A DNA stretch of 64,000 bases from Corydoras sp. C115 (GCA_019802505.1 JAFMOC010000019.1:3826501-3890500), one strand, 5' to 3'. Positions 21,641 to 32,370 are shown, counted from the stretch's first letter. Numbers and translations are program-made. The notes: generated by a model not told the origin, from the sequence alone.

Positions 21641-21878
21641 TACACTCTGGACAAAATTACGGGGACGCCGCTTTAATGGCGGCACCAAACGATTTCATAG
21701 TGTATCTGTGAAGATCACGTCTGAGGTCAGGCACTGATTGTGGGTAAGGAGGCCTGGCTTAAAACCTAGGGCTGTTGAGGTCAGGGTTTCTTCAGTTATA
21801 TATGTATTTATAGACCTTGCCTTGAGCACAAGGGCACAATCATGCTAAATCAGTGAAGGGGCCTTCCCCAAACTGTTT
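21641..21878 (+). mobile_element. Tc1-type MITE, deleted copy
   Basis: TACACTCTGGACAAAATTAC at the left end, then GAGGTCAGGCACTGATTG, AAGGAGGCCTGGCTT, GTTGAGGTCAGGGTTTC, GAGCACAAGGGCACAATCAT and GGGGCCTTCCCCAAACTGTT follow the order I know for a fish Tc1-derived MITE. The right end is lost where SINE-B begins at 21880. Confidence 0.72.
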
Positions 21879-21879
21879 T

Positions 21880-22089
21880 CATTTACATTTACATTTGGTT
21901 ATTTAGCAGACGCTTTTATCCAAAGTGACTTACAAGATGAACACAGGGTTAATCACAACATCCCTGGAGCTATGAGGGTTGAGGGTCTTGCTCAAGGACC
22001 CACATTGGTAACTTCAGTGGAACTGGGATTTGAACCCCCAACCTTCAGATTAATAGCCCAACACCCTAACCACTGAGCTACCACGCCCA
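21880..22089 (-). repeat. SINE-B (V-SINE-like), near full length
   Basis: On the minus strand: GGTAGCTCAGTGGTTAGGGT (box A), GGTTCAAATCC (B-box-like), CCACTGAAGTTACCAATG, a TTTGGATAAAAGCGTCTG block, then AAATAACCAAATGTAAATG tail units. It is inserted in a Tc1-type MITE. Confidence 0.88.
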
Positions 22090-22743
22090 CACTGAATTTC
22101 ACTGAATAAAACACCTCAGACGTGTGTGGTTCATGTGTTTCCTGTTTTTATGAATGCAGGACTGTTGTTTAAGCATCGCACTGCAGTCTACTGTAAATTC
22201 TTCCAAAAAAAATAAAAATAAAGTAAATAAATAACAAGAGTGCCGTGCACTGTGGGAAAATGCAAATGAGTGCCACATGTCTCCAGATCTGGTTCCAGCG
22301 GTCCGTATGTGGTCCGGACGCCACGCCACCTCCAGGTTTTATATGATGCATGTGTTTTAAAATAAATCAAATGCGTACAATCTGTAGAACTGCAAGCTGA
22401 TGGTGCGGGGTTTTCTCCATCTCCTGGGGAAAAGGGCTCCATCCATTTCCTCCAAATGGTGGCTGTGCTTATCCTGGCATTAACGCTGTGCTATTTTCTG
22501 TGCCCAGAGCCATCACTGCCCATCTTGTACAGATTTAGATCAGTTAGAAAAGAGAGAAAATGATAAAGAGAGGAACGGAGGGGAGGAAGGCTGTTGGCTG
22601 AGGATGAACTGACAGGTTATTACCAGCTTTGTGGAGGATTAGACCATAAAAGCCCCCGCAACCCTGCGGCTAGCCTAGCCAGAGCTACCCGCGGAAGATA
22701 AAATAATCTGTGTATAATGGACAAGAGCGGGGCTACGCCCACA
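22090..22743. other. Single-copy DNA
   Basis: No recognised repeat or exon. Confidence 0.5.
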
Positions 22744-22770
22744 ACACACACACACACACACACACACACA
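22744..22770. repeat. (CA)n microsatellite
   Basis: About 13 CA units. Confidence 0.95.
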
Positions 22771-23229
22771 GAGGCTCGGACCCTTCAAACAAACAAGACT
22801 CAGTGAAACGGCAGGATTAAATCTCCCGCCTAATTTTCATTGTTCTCGAGTTTATGACGAGGAGAAATCGGGCGCGGCGCCGTCGGATAGAACGAGATTA
22901 AAAGATCCTAATCCAGATTAAACCAACAGCAGAACATCGATCCAAAAAGCTCCTCGTTAAATCCACACCACGCCCTCTGTGTGCAGAAATAAATCGGGCA
23001 CCAGTTGGCCTCCGCGGTTCTGTGAAGGGGAAAGGAAGGTCTGCGGTCTGCGTTCTGCGACTGACGGAGTGAGAACGTCTTCCCTTTGTGCTCCGATGGT
23101 CTACATCACTCTTTTGAATTGCACCAGGTGTTAAATCTAAATGCCACTACAGTAATTCCACCAGATGACACCCTGCAGTACATCATTCCTATGGGTAGCA
23201 GCAGGTGTTGGAGAAATGATTCACGCAGC
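22771..23229. other. Single-copy DNA
   Basis: Moderately CpG-rich around 22860-22895 (CGGGCGCGGCGCCGTCGG). No exon is recognised. Confidence 0.45.
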
Positions 23230-23289
23230 AACACACACACACACACTACACACACACACACACACTACACACACACCACACACACACCC
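23230..23289. repeat. Compound (CA)n/CTACA repeat
   Basis: CA runs are interrupted by CTACA and CCACA at roughly 20-base spacing, suggesting local duplication of an interrupted CA array. Confidence 0.93.
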
Positions 23290-23499
23290 GCGATGTTGAG
23301 ACGCAGACCCTTGCAGATAACTCGCAATGGAAAATTCCATTATTGCTTTTTAATGTTGGGGGGGATTTACTTTGCAGACACCAAAGCAACTTGCATGTAA
23401 GAGGGCAAATAAATAAATTCATATTTTGGTGTAAAAATATCTGCCCCCCCCTCCCAACAGCAGTGAGGGGGGGTTAAAATATGAAAGAAAGGTGTGACT
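23290..23499. other. Single-copy DNA with C/G runs
   Basis: CCCCCCCTCCC near 23443 and GGGGGGG near 23466. Nothing else is seen. Confidence 0.4.
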
Positions 23500-23712
23500 C
23501 CAACATGTCACTCCAGGATATACAATCCCACCTCAACTGCAGCTATAACAGCTTTAGGATTTCTTGGAGTGTTTTTAGGAAATGTGGGTTAAAGTATATT
23601 TGTGGGGTCAGGCACTGATTGGAATCTGTTGGAATCTGAGGAGCTGACTTGTAATCTCTGATAATTTATGCCCAATATGTTTGATGGAGGTCAAAGCTCT
23701 GTGAGGGTCATT
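23500..23712 (+). mobile_element. Tc1-type MITE, decayed
   Basis: TGCAGCTATAACAGCTTTAG, GGGGTCAGGCACTGATTG and GATGGAGGTCAAAGCTCTGT match the order of interior phrases of the MITE at 21641. Both ends are gone. Confidence 0.6.
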
Positions 23713-23721
23713 TGAGGTGAC

Positions 23722-23949
23722 GGGCTATCTATCTCTAGGCTCACACAGACACACACACACTCTATATAGGGGCAATTTAGAGCAGCCAATTTGCCTTAAA
23801 TCCATGTTTTTGGACTGTGGGATGAAACTAGAGAACCCAGAGAAAGCCTACACGGGCACGGGGAGAACATCGATAGTCCACCCAGAGCGGAATTGGAAAC
23901 TGGATCCCCTGTGCTGAGAGGTGGATGTGCTGACCACTGAGCCACCATA
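23722..23949 (-). repeat. SINE-A, old copy that received a younger SINE-A
   Basis: A minus-strand body and head, diverged, running to GAGCCACCATAC at its 5' end. The 3' part is missing. Its extreme 5' end (CCGTCCCCATCAAT) was duplicated by the insertion of the next copy. Confidence 0.83.
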
Positions 23950-23963
23950 CCGTCCCCATCAAT

Positions 23964-24303
23964 TCATTCATTATCTCCCGCTTTATCCTCTATTAGGGTC
24001 GCGGGGGGGTTCCCCATGCCCATCCAGGGGAGAACGTCTCGGGCGCTGGGCAGATAGACCCAGGACAGGGCGCCAATCCATCGCTGGGCACACACTCACT
24101 CACACAAACACACTCTATATGGGGCAATTTGGAGAATTCAATTGACTTGATCCATGTTTTTGGAATGTGGGAGGAAACCGGAGAACCCGGAGGAAACCCA
24201 CGCAGACACGGGGAGAACATGGAAACTCCACCCAGTTGGGGATTCGCACCGGGAATCCCTATCGCTGAGAGTAGAACGTGCTAACCACTAAGCCACCGTG
24301 CCG
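23964..24303 (-). repeat. SINE-A, young subfamily, nested
   Basis: A full-length minus-strand copy flanked by perfect 14-bp duplications CCGTCCCCATCAAT at 23950-23963 and 24304-24317. It carries the GGGTCTATCTG form and an intact 75-codon frame over the body. The target was the 5' edge of the older copy at 23722. Confidence 0.95.
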
Positions 24304-24317
24304 CCGTCCCCATCAAT

Positions 24318-25164
24318 GTTCTATATAATATAAAAGTTCCTTTTTATAAGATGTTCTGACGTTGGAAGCAAACAAGTGTTTAGGAGACACTCACGGAGAC
24401 GAGGCTGAATAACAGAACCTGATTTTAATAATACAGACGCGTGTCCTTCTGTCCATAGTGTGGTGTGAAGTCACAGTTGGCTTTGTTAAGAGCGTGTCCC
24501 CGCAGAACCGAGATTTGGGTTCACTGTAGCTGTTTACCTTGAAACGAGTCATTAATCTTAATCAGAACATGGCGCTACGAGCTCAGAGTGTTTTAAAGAG
24601 ACATTCATTTAATTGCATCATGTCTCCGAGGGAGGTGTCCTAACCCAGTTTGTTGTCCAAGCAGAAAAACGTGCTGGTCTCAGTGATCTGGACTCGGTTC
24701 TTCGCTCCTGTGGGGCAGTGCTGGTATTGACGGGGTGTCCTCTCACCCGGTCCTCCTTTATTTCATCAGGGCGTGTTACTCTGAGGCAGATCGTCGATTT
24801 AGAATGATGTCAGTCACTCACAAACTTTAGAAGTTGGTCCATGTTGATCATCGTTCTCTCTGATCACTGGCACCGTTCGGGTTCTGCACTGGCGGCGGCG
24901 GAGAACATTATAAATCTCCAGACCAAGTCCAGGATGAGCTGGCGAGTTGCTCGATTGCCTCACTTGCTTCCTCAAGTGGCTCATTACTTAATCCACTGAA
25001 ACATCGCCATCTGTTGAACGTTTAAGAACAAATGTGGCGCAACTGCAGGTGGAACTCAGCCGCGTCAAGTCAATAGGAACTGGAGGTTCCACCAGGGGAT
25101 CTGAGTTCCAAACATGTTTTAACAAATTTGAAGAAGGAAGTTGTTAAAGTGTATTTTTGATGCA
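24318..25164. other. Single-copy DNA
   Basis: No repeat or exon is recognised. Confidence 0.5.
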
Positions 25165-25178
25165 GGATGTGTAATCGG

Positions 25179-25490
25179 GAGGGTGGCTTAGTGGTTAGCA
25201 TGTTCTCTCAATAATCTGGGTGGAGTTCCCATGTTCTCTCCGTTTCTGAGTGGGTTTCCTCCGGATTCTCCGGTTTGCTCCCACAGTCCAAAAACAAGGA
25301 TCAAGGTGAATTGGATTCTCCAAATTACCCCATATAGAGTGTGTCTGTGTGAGTGAGTGTGTGTCAGTGATGGATTGGCGCCCTGTCCTGGGTCTATCTG
25401 CCCAGCGCCCGAAACGTTCTCCCCTGGATGGGCATGGGGAACCCCCTCGGCGACCCTAATAGAAGATAAAGTGGAAGATAATGGATGGAT
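25179..25490 (+). repeat. SINE-A with a 14-bp duplication
   Basis: Perfect target-site duplications GGATGTGTAATCGG at 25165-25178 and 25491-25504. The copy keeps box A (TGGCTTAGTGG) but has lost most of the segment up to and including the B box, between TTCTCTCAATA and ATCTGGGTGGAG. Young-form GGGTCTATCTG is present. Confidence 0.95.
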
Positions 25491-25517
25491 GGATGTGTAA
25501 TCGGTTTCTGGCGAGAA

Positions 25518-25674
25518 TCCAATTGACATTGGATCCATGTTTTTGGACTGTGGGAGGAAACCGGAGAACCCGGAGGAAACACACGGGGAGAACATGGAAA
25601 CTCCACCCAGATTGGGATTTGAACCTGGAATCTCTAGAGCTGAGAGGAGAACATGCCAACCACTAAGCCACCCA
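25518..25674 (-). repeat. SINE-A, 5' half
   Basis: A minus-strand copy from GTGGCTTAGTGGTTGGCATG to CCATGTTTTTGG and slightly beyond. The 3' half is absent. It lies 13 bases beyond the duplication of the previous copy and points towards it. Confidence 0.83.
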
Positions 25675-26189
25675 CTTCTTAACATTTCGTTTGCTTTTAG
25701 CTGAAAGCCCCAGCTTCAGTCTGTATGAACGTTCCGTTGTGGAAATGGCTCCTAAATGTCACCTGCATCTCGGTTTGTTCTCAGAATTCAAATCCAAATT
25801 TCCCCTCACAGCCGCAGACACACGTTGTCCGGCTTCGCCGTCACTCTGTGATCGCCGTGTCAATCTGAGCCTCCGTTCCCTGAGGGAGGGACTGGACCTG
25901 AACAACGACGGTTCAGTGATTCCACGCTGATGGACAGAGTGATTGGCGAGCTCAAAAGCATTTCTTTTTTTTAAAGATGAGCAGACAGGTCCCATCATTG
26001 TGTCTAACAGAGCATGAGCTTCGGTCACAGACAGCTTCCAGACATGGCGAGACGTTCCACAGCCCCCGGGATGGTGACAAGGGGAGGGGGGGTGTGGTTC
26101 CTGAAAAATTAACACGCTTCGACTCTACGGAGGTTAATATTATTGAGAAATCCTCCTGTTTCAGATTTTAATTTGTTGGGAGCCACACG
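25675..26189. other. Single-copy DNA
   Basis: No gene recognised. Overlapping frames on opposite strands (25691-25930 and 25759-26115) argue for chance. Confidence 0.45.
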
Positions 26190-26345
26190 CATCAGCACAA
26201 CATCAACACTGTAGCTCTGACAACATTTACCACCCAAATAATACTGCTCTGTGTGGGTTCTAAACATTAGAGCACAGAGTTAAGGGAACTAACAAACTAG
26301 AAGGAAACAGGTGGACTACAAAGTTCATCTATGTTTTAGATTACA
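26190..26345. repeat. Foldback-element remnant
   Basis: AGGTGGACTACAAAGTTCAT at the right and TACCACCCAAATAATACTGC inside match the element at 60430-60740. The left arm is lost. Confidence 0.5.
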
Positions 26346-26380
26346 GCCTTATTCACATCCTGATTGGTGCAGGTTCCATT

Positions 26381-26712
26381 ATTCATTCATTGTCTCCCGC
26401 TTTATTCGGGTGGGGTTCCCCATGCCCATCCAAGGGAGAACGTTTCGGGCGCTGGGCAGTTAGACCCAGTACAGGGCGCCAATCCATCGCTGGGCACACA
26501 CTCACTCACACAAATACACTCTATATGGGGCAATTTTGAGAATTCAATTGACTTGATCCATGTTTTTGGACTGTGGGAGGAAACCGAAGAACCCGGAGGA
26601 AACCCACGCAGACACGGGGAGAACATGGAAACTCCACCCAGATGGGGATTCGAACCGGGAATCCCTAGCGCTGAGAGGCGAACGTGCTAAACCACTAAGC
26701 CACTGTGCCGCC
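26381..26712 (-). repeat. SINE-A, young subfamily
   Basis: A near-complete minus-strand copy from GGCGGCACAGTGGCTTAG to the tail. It has the GGGTCTAACTG variant of the young site. A short deletion removed most of the GAGGATAAAGCGG-to-GACCC segment. No clean duplication is seen. Confidence 0.92.
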
Positions 26713-28077
26713 GTTAATTAAAAGTTTTTTTAAATACAATTTTTAAGACTGCGGTTACCGAGCACGCCCACTCCCACAGATGTTAAGAAGTGAAGAGGAA
26801 CCTCCACCAACCAGGATGTGGATAAGGTTGTAATCTTAAGAAGCTCCACGCACCACTTTGTTAATGACCTGTATTTTGTGCTGTGGTGTTAAAGGTGGTG
26901 AATGATTTTTGCCGCGGTGTTGCTGTGGTGCAGGTGAAATCTTGCGGTGGACTGAATTAAAACTGGATGAAAAGCTCACCTGCAGGTTTTGGGTCGGCCA
27001 CACGGCGCGGGCCTTGGCATCGTGTCTCAGGACCGGTTCGGCCCGCATGAAAAATGTAACGGCCGAGCTCATCGATTTCGTTTGTCCTCATCGTTTCTGA
27101 TGTAAGCGACGAAAAACCTTCAGACCCATGATGCAAAAGTGAGAGAGACTTACAAACTTAACGAAACCGTATTGATCCCTGAATGTGGTAACCTACTGCA
27201 GATGAGGTATGGATTTCAACAGTGCGATGCAAAATATCACTGTGTTCTGCCGTACTTTTAAACATAATCAAGTTTTAAAGAAGCCTGAGTCCTTTGGCGA
27301 TGTGGGGAGAACATACAAAACTCCACGCTCAAAGCCATGTACAGCCTTACAAGTGAAAATATCCCAACCAGGGAATTAAAGAATCTATGTTTTTGTTTCA
27401 TATAAAATATATATATGGAATGAGTTCTCATTTTTTTGTGTGTAAGATCATAAATAAATAGACGCTGGTTTGCCGCTCAAGCATCTCGGTTTAAAAATAA
27501 ATACATTAATAAAAAATTAATAAGAGAACAGAGTAATTATTCCTGTTCATGTCATTGAGTCCATTTCCACTCATTCTGCTCATTAACACCTCATTAGGAA
27601 TACGGATCCACATGAGGAATTTAGAGATCAGTCAGTGGGACGACGTGATGGTGGAGGTGCGTTGCTTCTTTGACTTCACTTTAACCCTGAATCTGATTTA
27701 AAAAAAACAACTATATTTAGTTCCTCCTTTGTAAAACTGAGTAGGAGTGGTGTCTTTACTCCATTAAATGAAACTCACTGCAGCGTATTTAAAATCCCTC
27801 CTTCATGCCGGTTTTGTTTTAGTATTCGTCGGTTCTCTACTCTTCTGTCATTGGTTTTCTGTGGATGCTTCATTGAACTCGAGGTGGTTGGGTCTACAGT
27901 TTTCAGAGTTCCACTCAGGGACTCCACTGAACTCTTACACTCCATAATGCTACCTGCTGTGTGTAGAGGTTAAAGGGTTACACAGAAGAACGAGTTAATT
28001 ATACAGATAACATTATAATAATGATTCTAATTCTACTAACTGATGTATTATAACTATTAACTAATTATAATGACTGA
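26713..28077. other. Single-copy DNA with possible SINE traces
   Basis: GATGTGGGGAGAACATACAA at 27299-27318 resembles a SINE-A body fragment. A 63-codon frame at 26909-27100 (+) has mixed composition but no known domain. Otherwise AT-rich with nothing identified. Confidence 0.4.
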
Positions 28078-28200
28078 TCCTTCTACTATTTTTGACTTTG
28101 GATACATCAAAACAAATCAGGTATATTCATCACATGCAGAGACATGCACGGTACAGCCAGCAGTGAAATTCTCTTTAGACATCTCCACAATAAAGTCAAA
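28078..28200 (-). mobile_element. Possible retroelement 3' remnant
   Basis: CACATGCAGAGACATGCACG with CAGTGAAATTCTCTTTAGAC resembles a block at the 3' end of dispersed fish retroelements (minus strand). The class is uncertain. Confidence 0.3.
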
Positions 28201-28225
28201 AAAGTCCAAAAGTTACAAATTAAGT

Positions 28226-28252
28226 AAAAAAAAAAGAAAAAAAAAAAAAAAA
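28226..28252. repeat. A-rich run
   Basis: Nearly pure A with one G, followed by a short TA patch. It may be the tail of a retroelement or an eroded junction next to the SINE-A copy at 28276. Confidence 0.85.
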
Positions 28253-28275
28253 ATATATATAAATACATATATACA

Positions 28276-28537
28276 CCGTTTCGGGCGCTGGGCAGATACA
28301 CCCAGGACAGGGCGCCAATCCATCGCTGGGAACACACTCACTCACACTGACGCGCACACAGACACACTCTATATGGGGCAATTTGAAGAACTCAATTGAC
28401 TTGATCCATGTTTTTGGACTGTGGAAGGAAACCCATGCGGACTTGGGGAGAACATAGAAACTTCACCCAGATGGGGATTCAAACAGGGAATCCCTAGTGC
28501 TGGGAGGAGAACATGCCAACCACTAAGCCACCGTGCC

Positions 28538-28541
<4 letters not shown>
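28276..28541 (-). repeat. SINE-A, 3'-truncated, next to a TA tract
   Basis: A minus-strand copy from GGGTGGCACGGTGGCTTAG to CGCCCGAAACGG; the 3' end and tail are missing. Its head abuts the TA tract at 28542. Confidence 0.88.
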
Positions 28542-28617
<76 letters not shown>

Positions 28618-28648
28618 CATACTGTATATATATATATATATAAATAAT
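28542..28648. repeat. (TA)n microsatellite, interrupted
   Basis: TA units with TAATATA and CATACTG interruptions separate two oppositely oriented SINE-A copies. Confidence 0.93.
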
Positions 28649-28658
28649 ATGTTTGTGT

Positions 28659-29010
28659 GTGGTGGCACGGTGGCTTAGTGGTTAGCACGTTCGCCTCTCA
28701 GCGCTAGGGATTCCCGGTTCGAATCCCCATCTGGGTGGAGTTTCCATGTCCTCTCCGTGTCTGCGTGGGTTTCCTCCGGGTTCTCCGGTTTCCTCCCACA
28801 GTCCAAAAACATGGATCAAGTCAATTGAATTCTCAAAATTGCCCCGTATAGAGTGTGTCTGTTTGAGTGAGTGTGTGCCCAGCGATGGATTGGCGCCCTG
28901 TCCTGGGTCTATCTGCCCAGCGCCCGAGACGTTCTCCCCTGGATGGGCATGGGGAACCCCACCGCGACCCTAATAGAGGATAAAGCGGGAGATAATGAAT
29001 GAATGAATGA
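28659..29010 (+). repeat. SINE-A reference copy (352 bp)
   Basis: This well-kept copy defines the family. The head has an RNA polymerase III box A, TGGCTTAGTGG, at 28671-28681 and a perfect B box, GGTTCGAATCC, at 28716-28726, so it is tRNA-derived. The body follows (GTTTCCTCCGGGTTCTCCGG, CCCAGCGATGGATTGG, GGGTCTATCTGCCCAGCGCC, CCCCTGGATGGGCATGGGGA) and the tail is GATAATGAATGAATGAATGA. Duplications ATGTTTGTGT lie at 28649-28658 and 29011-29020. SINEs of this kind are copied by a partner LINE; none is in this window. The young GGGTCTATCTG form and a 75-codon open frame (28746-28973) are present. Confidence 0.96.
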
Positions 29011-29020
29011 ATGTTTGTGT

Positions 29021-29307
29021 ACAAAATGCACCAATTTGTAATACGATATATAATAGAATATACACCATTTTTGGTAATTGGGTTATAAATCGGTTTCTGT
29101 GCAGGAGGGATGCTTCATAATGATCCGTTTGATCTGATGATGGTTATGAAACACCGAAAGAACAAATCAAATTTGAGCAGAAAATTGAAAGTGAGGACGT
29201 AATCATGCAGTTTAAACAGAACCGAGTCGCTCAGTCTGAAACCTGAACCCTGTGTGAAAAGCGCAGGGGTCGCAGCTATTTGCCCGCGAAAGGGTCATGT
29301 CCTCTGG

Positions 29308-29309
<2 letters not shown>
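29021..29309. other. Single-copy DNA
   Basis: No feature recognised. Confidence 0.45.

Positions 29310-29352
<43 letters not shown>
29310..29352. repeat. (GT)n microsatellite
   Basis: About 21 GT units. Confidence 0.97.
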
Positions 29353-30149
29353 AGTCAGCAGAGGGTGATTGCTGATTGCCCTGAGACAGATACAGTACAA
29401 TGCAGTATGATCACTGCGCAACCAGATACAGTTGATCAGGGAACCTGCGAGGGAATAGAACCGCGCACTCTGATTCAGCTGGGGCTGCAAACCGAGAACA
29501 AATACACTGTTTCAAAGAGACGTGGGTAATTAAATAGTAAATAAAGTGCGGTGTGCAGTCACAGCCGCAGCATAACGCCGTGGTTTCTGTTCTCACAGTG
29601 CAGCAGGTAACGCGTGTGCATCGTGGGGGGGGGGGGGGGCGACTCGAACCCGTGTTTTTCTCATTTCTCTGTCAAACCAACTTTCTGTCAAAGTGCAGAG
29701 AAGCTAAAGATTTTTTTATCGTTAGAAAACATGAGGCGAAAACTGTTACTCTATTTTTTTTTTTCAGTAAAAAGAGATTTTTTTTTTTGTAATTAATATG
29801 ATGAGTGAAGACTGTCGTCTCAATTATTTTTAGAAATGTAAAGTAAAATCAAATGAAGCCGGTGTGAATGTTCCGTCACTAACGAGAGAACATGAAGAGA
29901 ACATTATTCTATGAGTCTCTTCTGAAAATGAATTTTAGTTTGTGGACAGCCGTGTGATGCCCGGTCTCACTGCAGGTGTCCTGAGGTTGTAATTCTGCAT
30001 GGTTTAATAAATGTTCCTTGTTCTCGGGTTGTTCTCGAGTCCTCAGACGTTCTGGCTCATTCGGTTGAGTCCTGTAACTTCTAAATTCTACCTGCATGTT
30101 ACTCTGTTTCTGAAAACCTTTTAAAAAAAACAGATAATCGTGAGCACCG
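29353..30149. other. Single-copy DNA with a G run
   Basis: A run of about 14 G lies near 29626-29639, and T runs near 29755-29763 and 29780-29789. No exon recognised. Confidence 0.45.
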
Positions 30150-30320
30150 GGTGGTAAAGGGGCAGTTGTTGGCTTGTGGATAAGGAACCAGCCTTGCGAC
30201 CTGAAGGTCCCCGGTTTGATTCCCAGTCCCACTAAGTGCCCTGGCCACGTTAACCCCAATTGCTCTGTGTACAGGGCTGCCCACCGCTCCAGGCACGTAT
30301 AAATGTGGAGGACAAATTCC
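30150..30320 (+). repeat. SINE-C copy 1
   Basis: A tRNA-like head with GTTGGCTTGTGGATAAGGAA and the B-box-like GGTTTGATTCCCAGTCCCA is followed by TACAGGGCTGCCCACCGCTC and AATGTGGAGGACAAATTCC. A second copy with the same phrases in the same order is at 63330-63541. It is a third SINE family, distinct from A and B. Confidence 0.75.
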
Positions 30321-30715
30321 TGTGTGCGTGAGGCGTTCTGTTCCTATTGGCTGTATCGGATGGCGGCAGATTTAAAAGGCCTTTTGTTCTCCAGTCTGGA
30401 AGCTGCACGTTTCATCTGAGCCGATCTGCTGCTCCACTGACCGCCCACCATCACAGACCAACCTGACGTTGTATATTTGTGGTTTTCGTTGCTTTTCCTT
30501 TGTTTGTGTTCTTTAACGGGATCTGTGGGGGTGACCGGCCTTTTGTTTGCTCATTTTTGCCTCTGTGTATGGAGAGAGCCGGCAGGTCAGCTTCTTTTTC
30601 TTTGTTTTTGTTAGTAGTTGGTTGGTTCATTTGGCCCGGTGTCATCTTGAAGTCATTACATCCTGTTTCTTAAGTTATTTTTTATTATTAAATAATTTCA
30701 AAGCAAGTAAAATGG
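30321..30715 (+). promoter_or_regulatory. Promoter-like segment, possibly LTR-derived (weak)
   Basis: CCTATTGGCTG near 30342 contains an inverted CCAAT box, and ATTTAAAAGG at 30370-30379 is TATA-like, about 30 bases further on. T/G-rich text follows. The spacing suits a polymerase II promoter as found in LTRs or genes, but no LTR ends, duplication or coding frame can be seen. Confidence 0.2.
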
Positions 30716-30722
30716 ACTGTAA

Positions 30723-30940
30723 GGGCGCGGTAGTTCAGTAGTCAGGGCGTTGGGCTCTCAATCTGAAGGTTGGGGGTTCAAATCCAAGGTCCACTGAAGT
30801 TACCAATGTGGGTCTTTGAGCAAGACCCTTAACCCTCATTGCTGCAGGGATGTGGTGATGAACCCTGTGCTCACCTTGTAAGTCGCTTTGGATAAAAGCG
30901 TCTGCTGAATGACCAAATGGAAATGTAATGTGATGTAAAA
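30723..30940 (+). repeat. SINE-B reference copy
   Basis: Box A TAGTTCAGTAG is at 30731-30741 and the B-box-like GGTTCAAATCC at 30775-30785. The body contains GTCCACTGAAGTTACCAATG and GAGCAAGACCCTTAACCCTC, then GTAAGTCGCTTTGGATAAAA and GCGTCTGCTGAATGACC. From memory this last block is the conserved segment of V-SINE/DANA-type fish SINEs. The tail is AAATGTAATG-like. Confidence 0.88.
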
Positions 30941-31512
30941 TGAATTATTGACTTTGTTAGTTGCTTGTGTTTTGACTGTTTGCTCTGGGGTTGAGCGGGC
31001 ACTCACCAACACTTTTTGTTGCATCTTGCCCTAGAGGAGCAAAACGCCTCACTTTATAACTAAAACGAAGCAAAAGCATCTCGGCGTTGCCTTAGTTAAT
31101 CCTTAAAGCAGAGTTTTATACAAACATCAGTCACTCTGAATGTTTGAAGGTGTCCTCTTTCACAGGACGATCAGTATGAAGGGGGTTAAAACGTTCGGAT
31201 GCTGAAAACGCCTCGTTCGGTTCTCCTCCAGAGTGCTTACTGCAGCAGAGAACCTGTTTATAAGGATTCATACGTCAGAATTTAGTTCTGAAATCGGCGA
31301 CTCCTGGGTTTCTTTGGCATCTTTATCAGTCCTGTGAGTCGGTGCAATGCAGACATCCACTGTTCCATTTTCTGATAAAGCCCATGTTGTTGACCCTTCA
31401 ACCCTTTTGAAAGTGCAGCTCTCTGGAGCTTATCGGAGTCGCGCAGCACCTGTAATTCCATCTTCGTTAGAACTCACGGAGAGCGACAGCAGGCCGATAC
31501 CTCTGAGCTGAC

Positions 31513-31514
<2 letters not shown>
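30941..31514. other. Single-copy DNA
   Basis: No feature recognised. Confidence 0.5.

Positions 31515-31554
<40 letters not shown>
31515..31554. repeat. (CA)n microsatellite
   Basis: About 20 CA units. Confidence 0.97.
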
Positions 31555-31555
<1 letters not shown>

Positions 31556-32315
31556 AGCTGGCACACGTACTAAATAATAGTAACACAAACCTCTTACTGT
31601 ACAATTGCTTCAGAATTTTCTCCTCACCTTGATGTGGTTAAGTTGCTCCCTGGCTTTGATGATCCTACACAATAAAAGCCCGTTGTTAATCGTCGTCTGT
31701 ATTATCTCTGTCTCCGTATCGGGAACGTGTGCACGTCTTAAAAGCTGTAAATGGAAAGGACTGTAATGAAAGCTTATTGATTTCCATGTCGAGGAAAATG
31801 CCTGCACCTCCCGGTCCAATTATCACATGAATTCAGAGGGCGACGTGAAAAATACACTCACTGAACGTTTTGAGGACGTCGCTGCAGAGTTCTGGTGATT
31901 GTGTTGGGCGACAGGAAAAGATGACGGCCACTTCAAAGAAATTGGAATGCGACGTGTAGACAATAAATGGACACAAGTGGAAGAAATAAGTTTGGAGGAG
32001 TTAACAGAACGTCTTTAAGTTTCTGTGCAGCAGAAAATAGTGTAAGAGCATGTTAAATAGTCGGGTTGTTCTATTAGTGCAGTGGGGTGCAAACCTACTT
32101 TTGGGCTACAAACATATTTTTGTTGCCCAGGAGTATACTGCATGTTTTTAAAAAGTGGAAGTATATAAGGAGAACATACAAATTCCCTTTGGGAATAAAA
32201 CCCAGGAGCAGTACTGTGGGGTGACTTCACCCTGCACCACGGTCGCTCCTTTAAAAAGCCTGGAAAGTTTCAATTGGTTTAATTGTAGCTGAGGTGAATT
32301 CTAATTATTAAATAA

Positions 32316-32318
<3 letters not shown>
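31555..32318. other. Single-copy DNA with a SINE-like trace
   Basis: AGGAGAACATACAAATTCCC and AATAAAACCCAGGAGC near 32167-32208 resemble a decayed minus-strand SINE body and B box. The rest is unassigned. Confidence 0.35.

Positions 32319-32370
<52 letters not shown>

Noticed and set aside
26909..27100. 63-codon frame of mixed composition
   Set aside because: No family recognised, and a 78-codon frame overlaps it on the other strand.
28671..28726. tRNA-like boxes A and B
   Set aside because: They belong to SINE heads followed by a SINE body and tail. The arms do not give a proper cloverleaf, so no tRNA gene is called here or at the other SINE heads.
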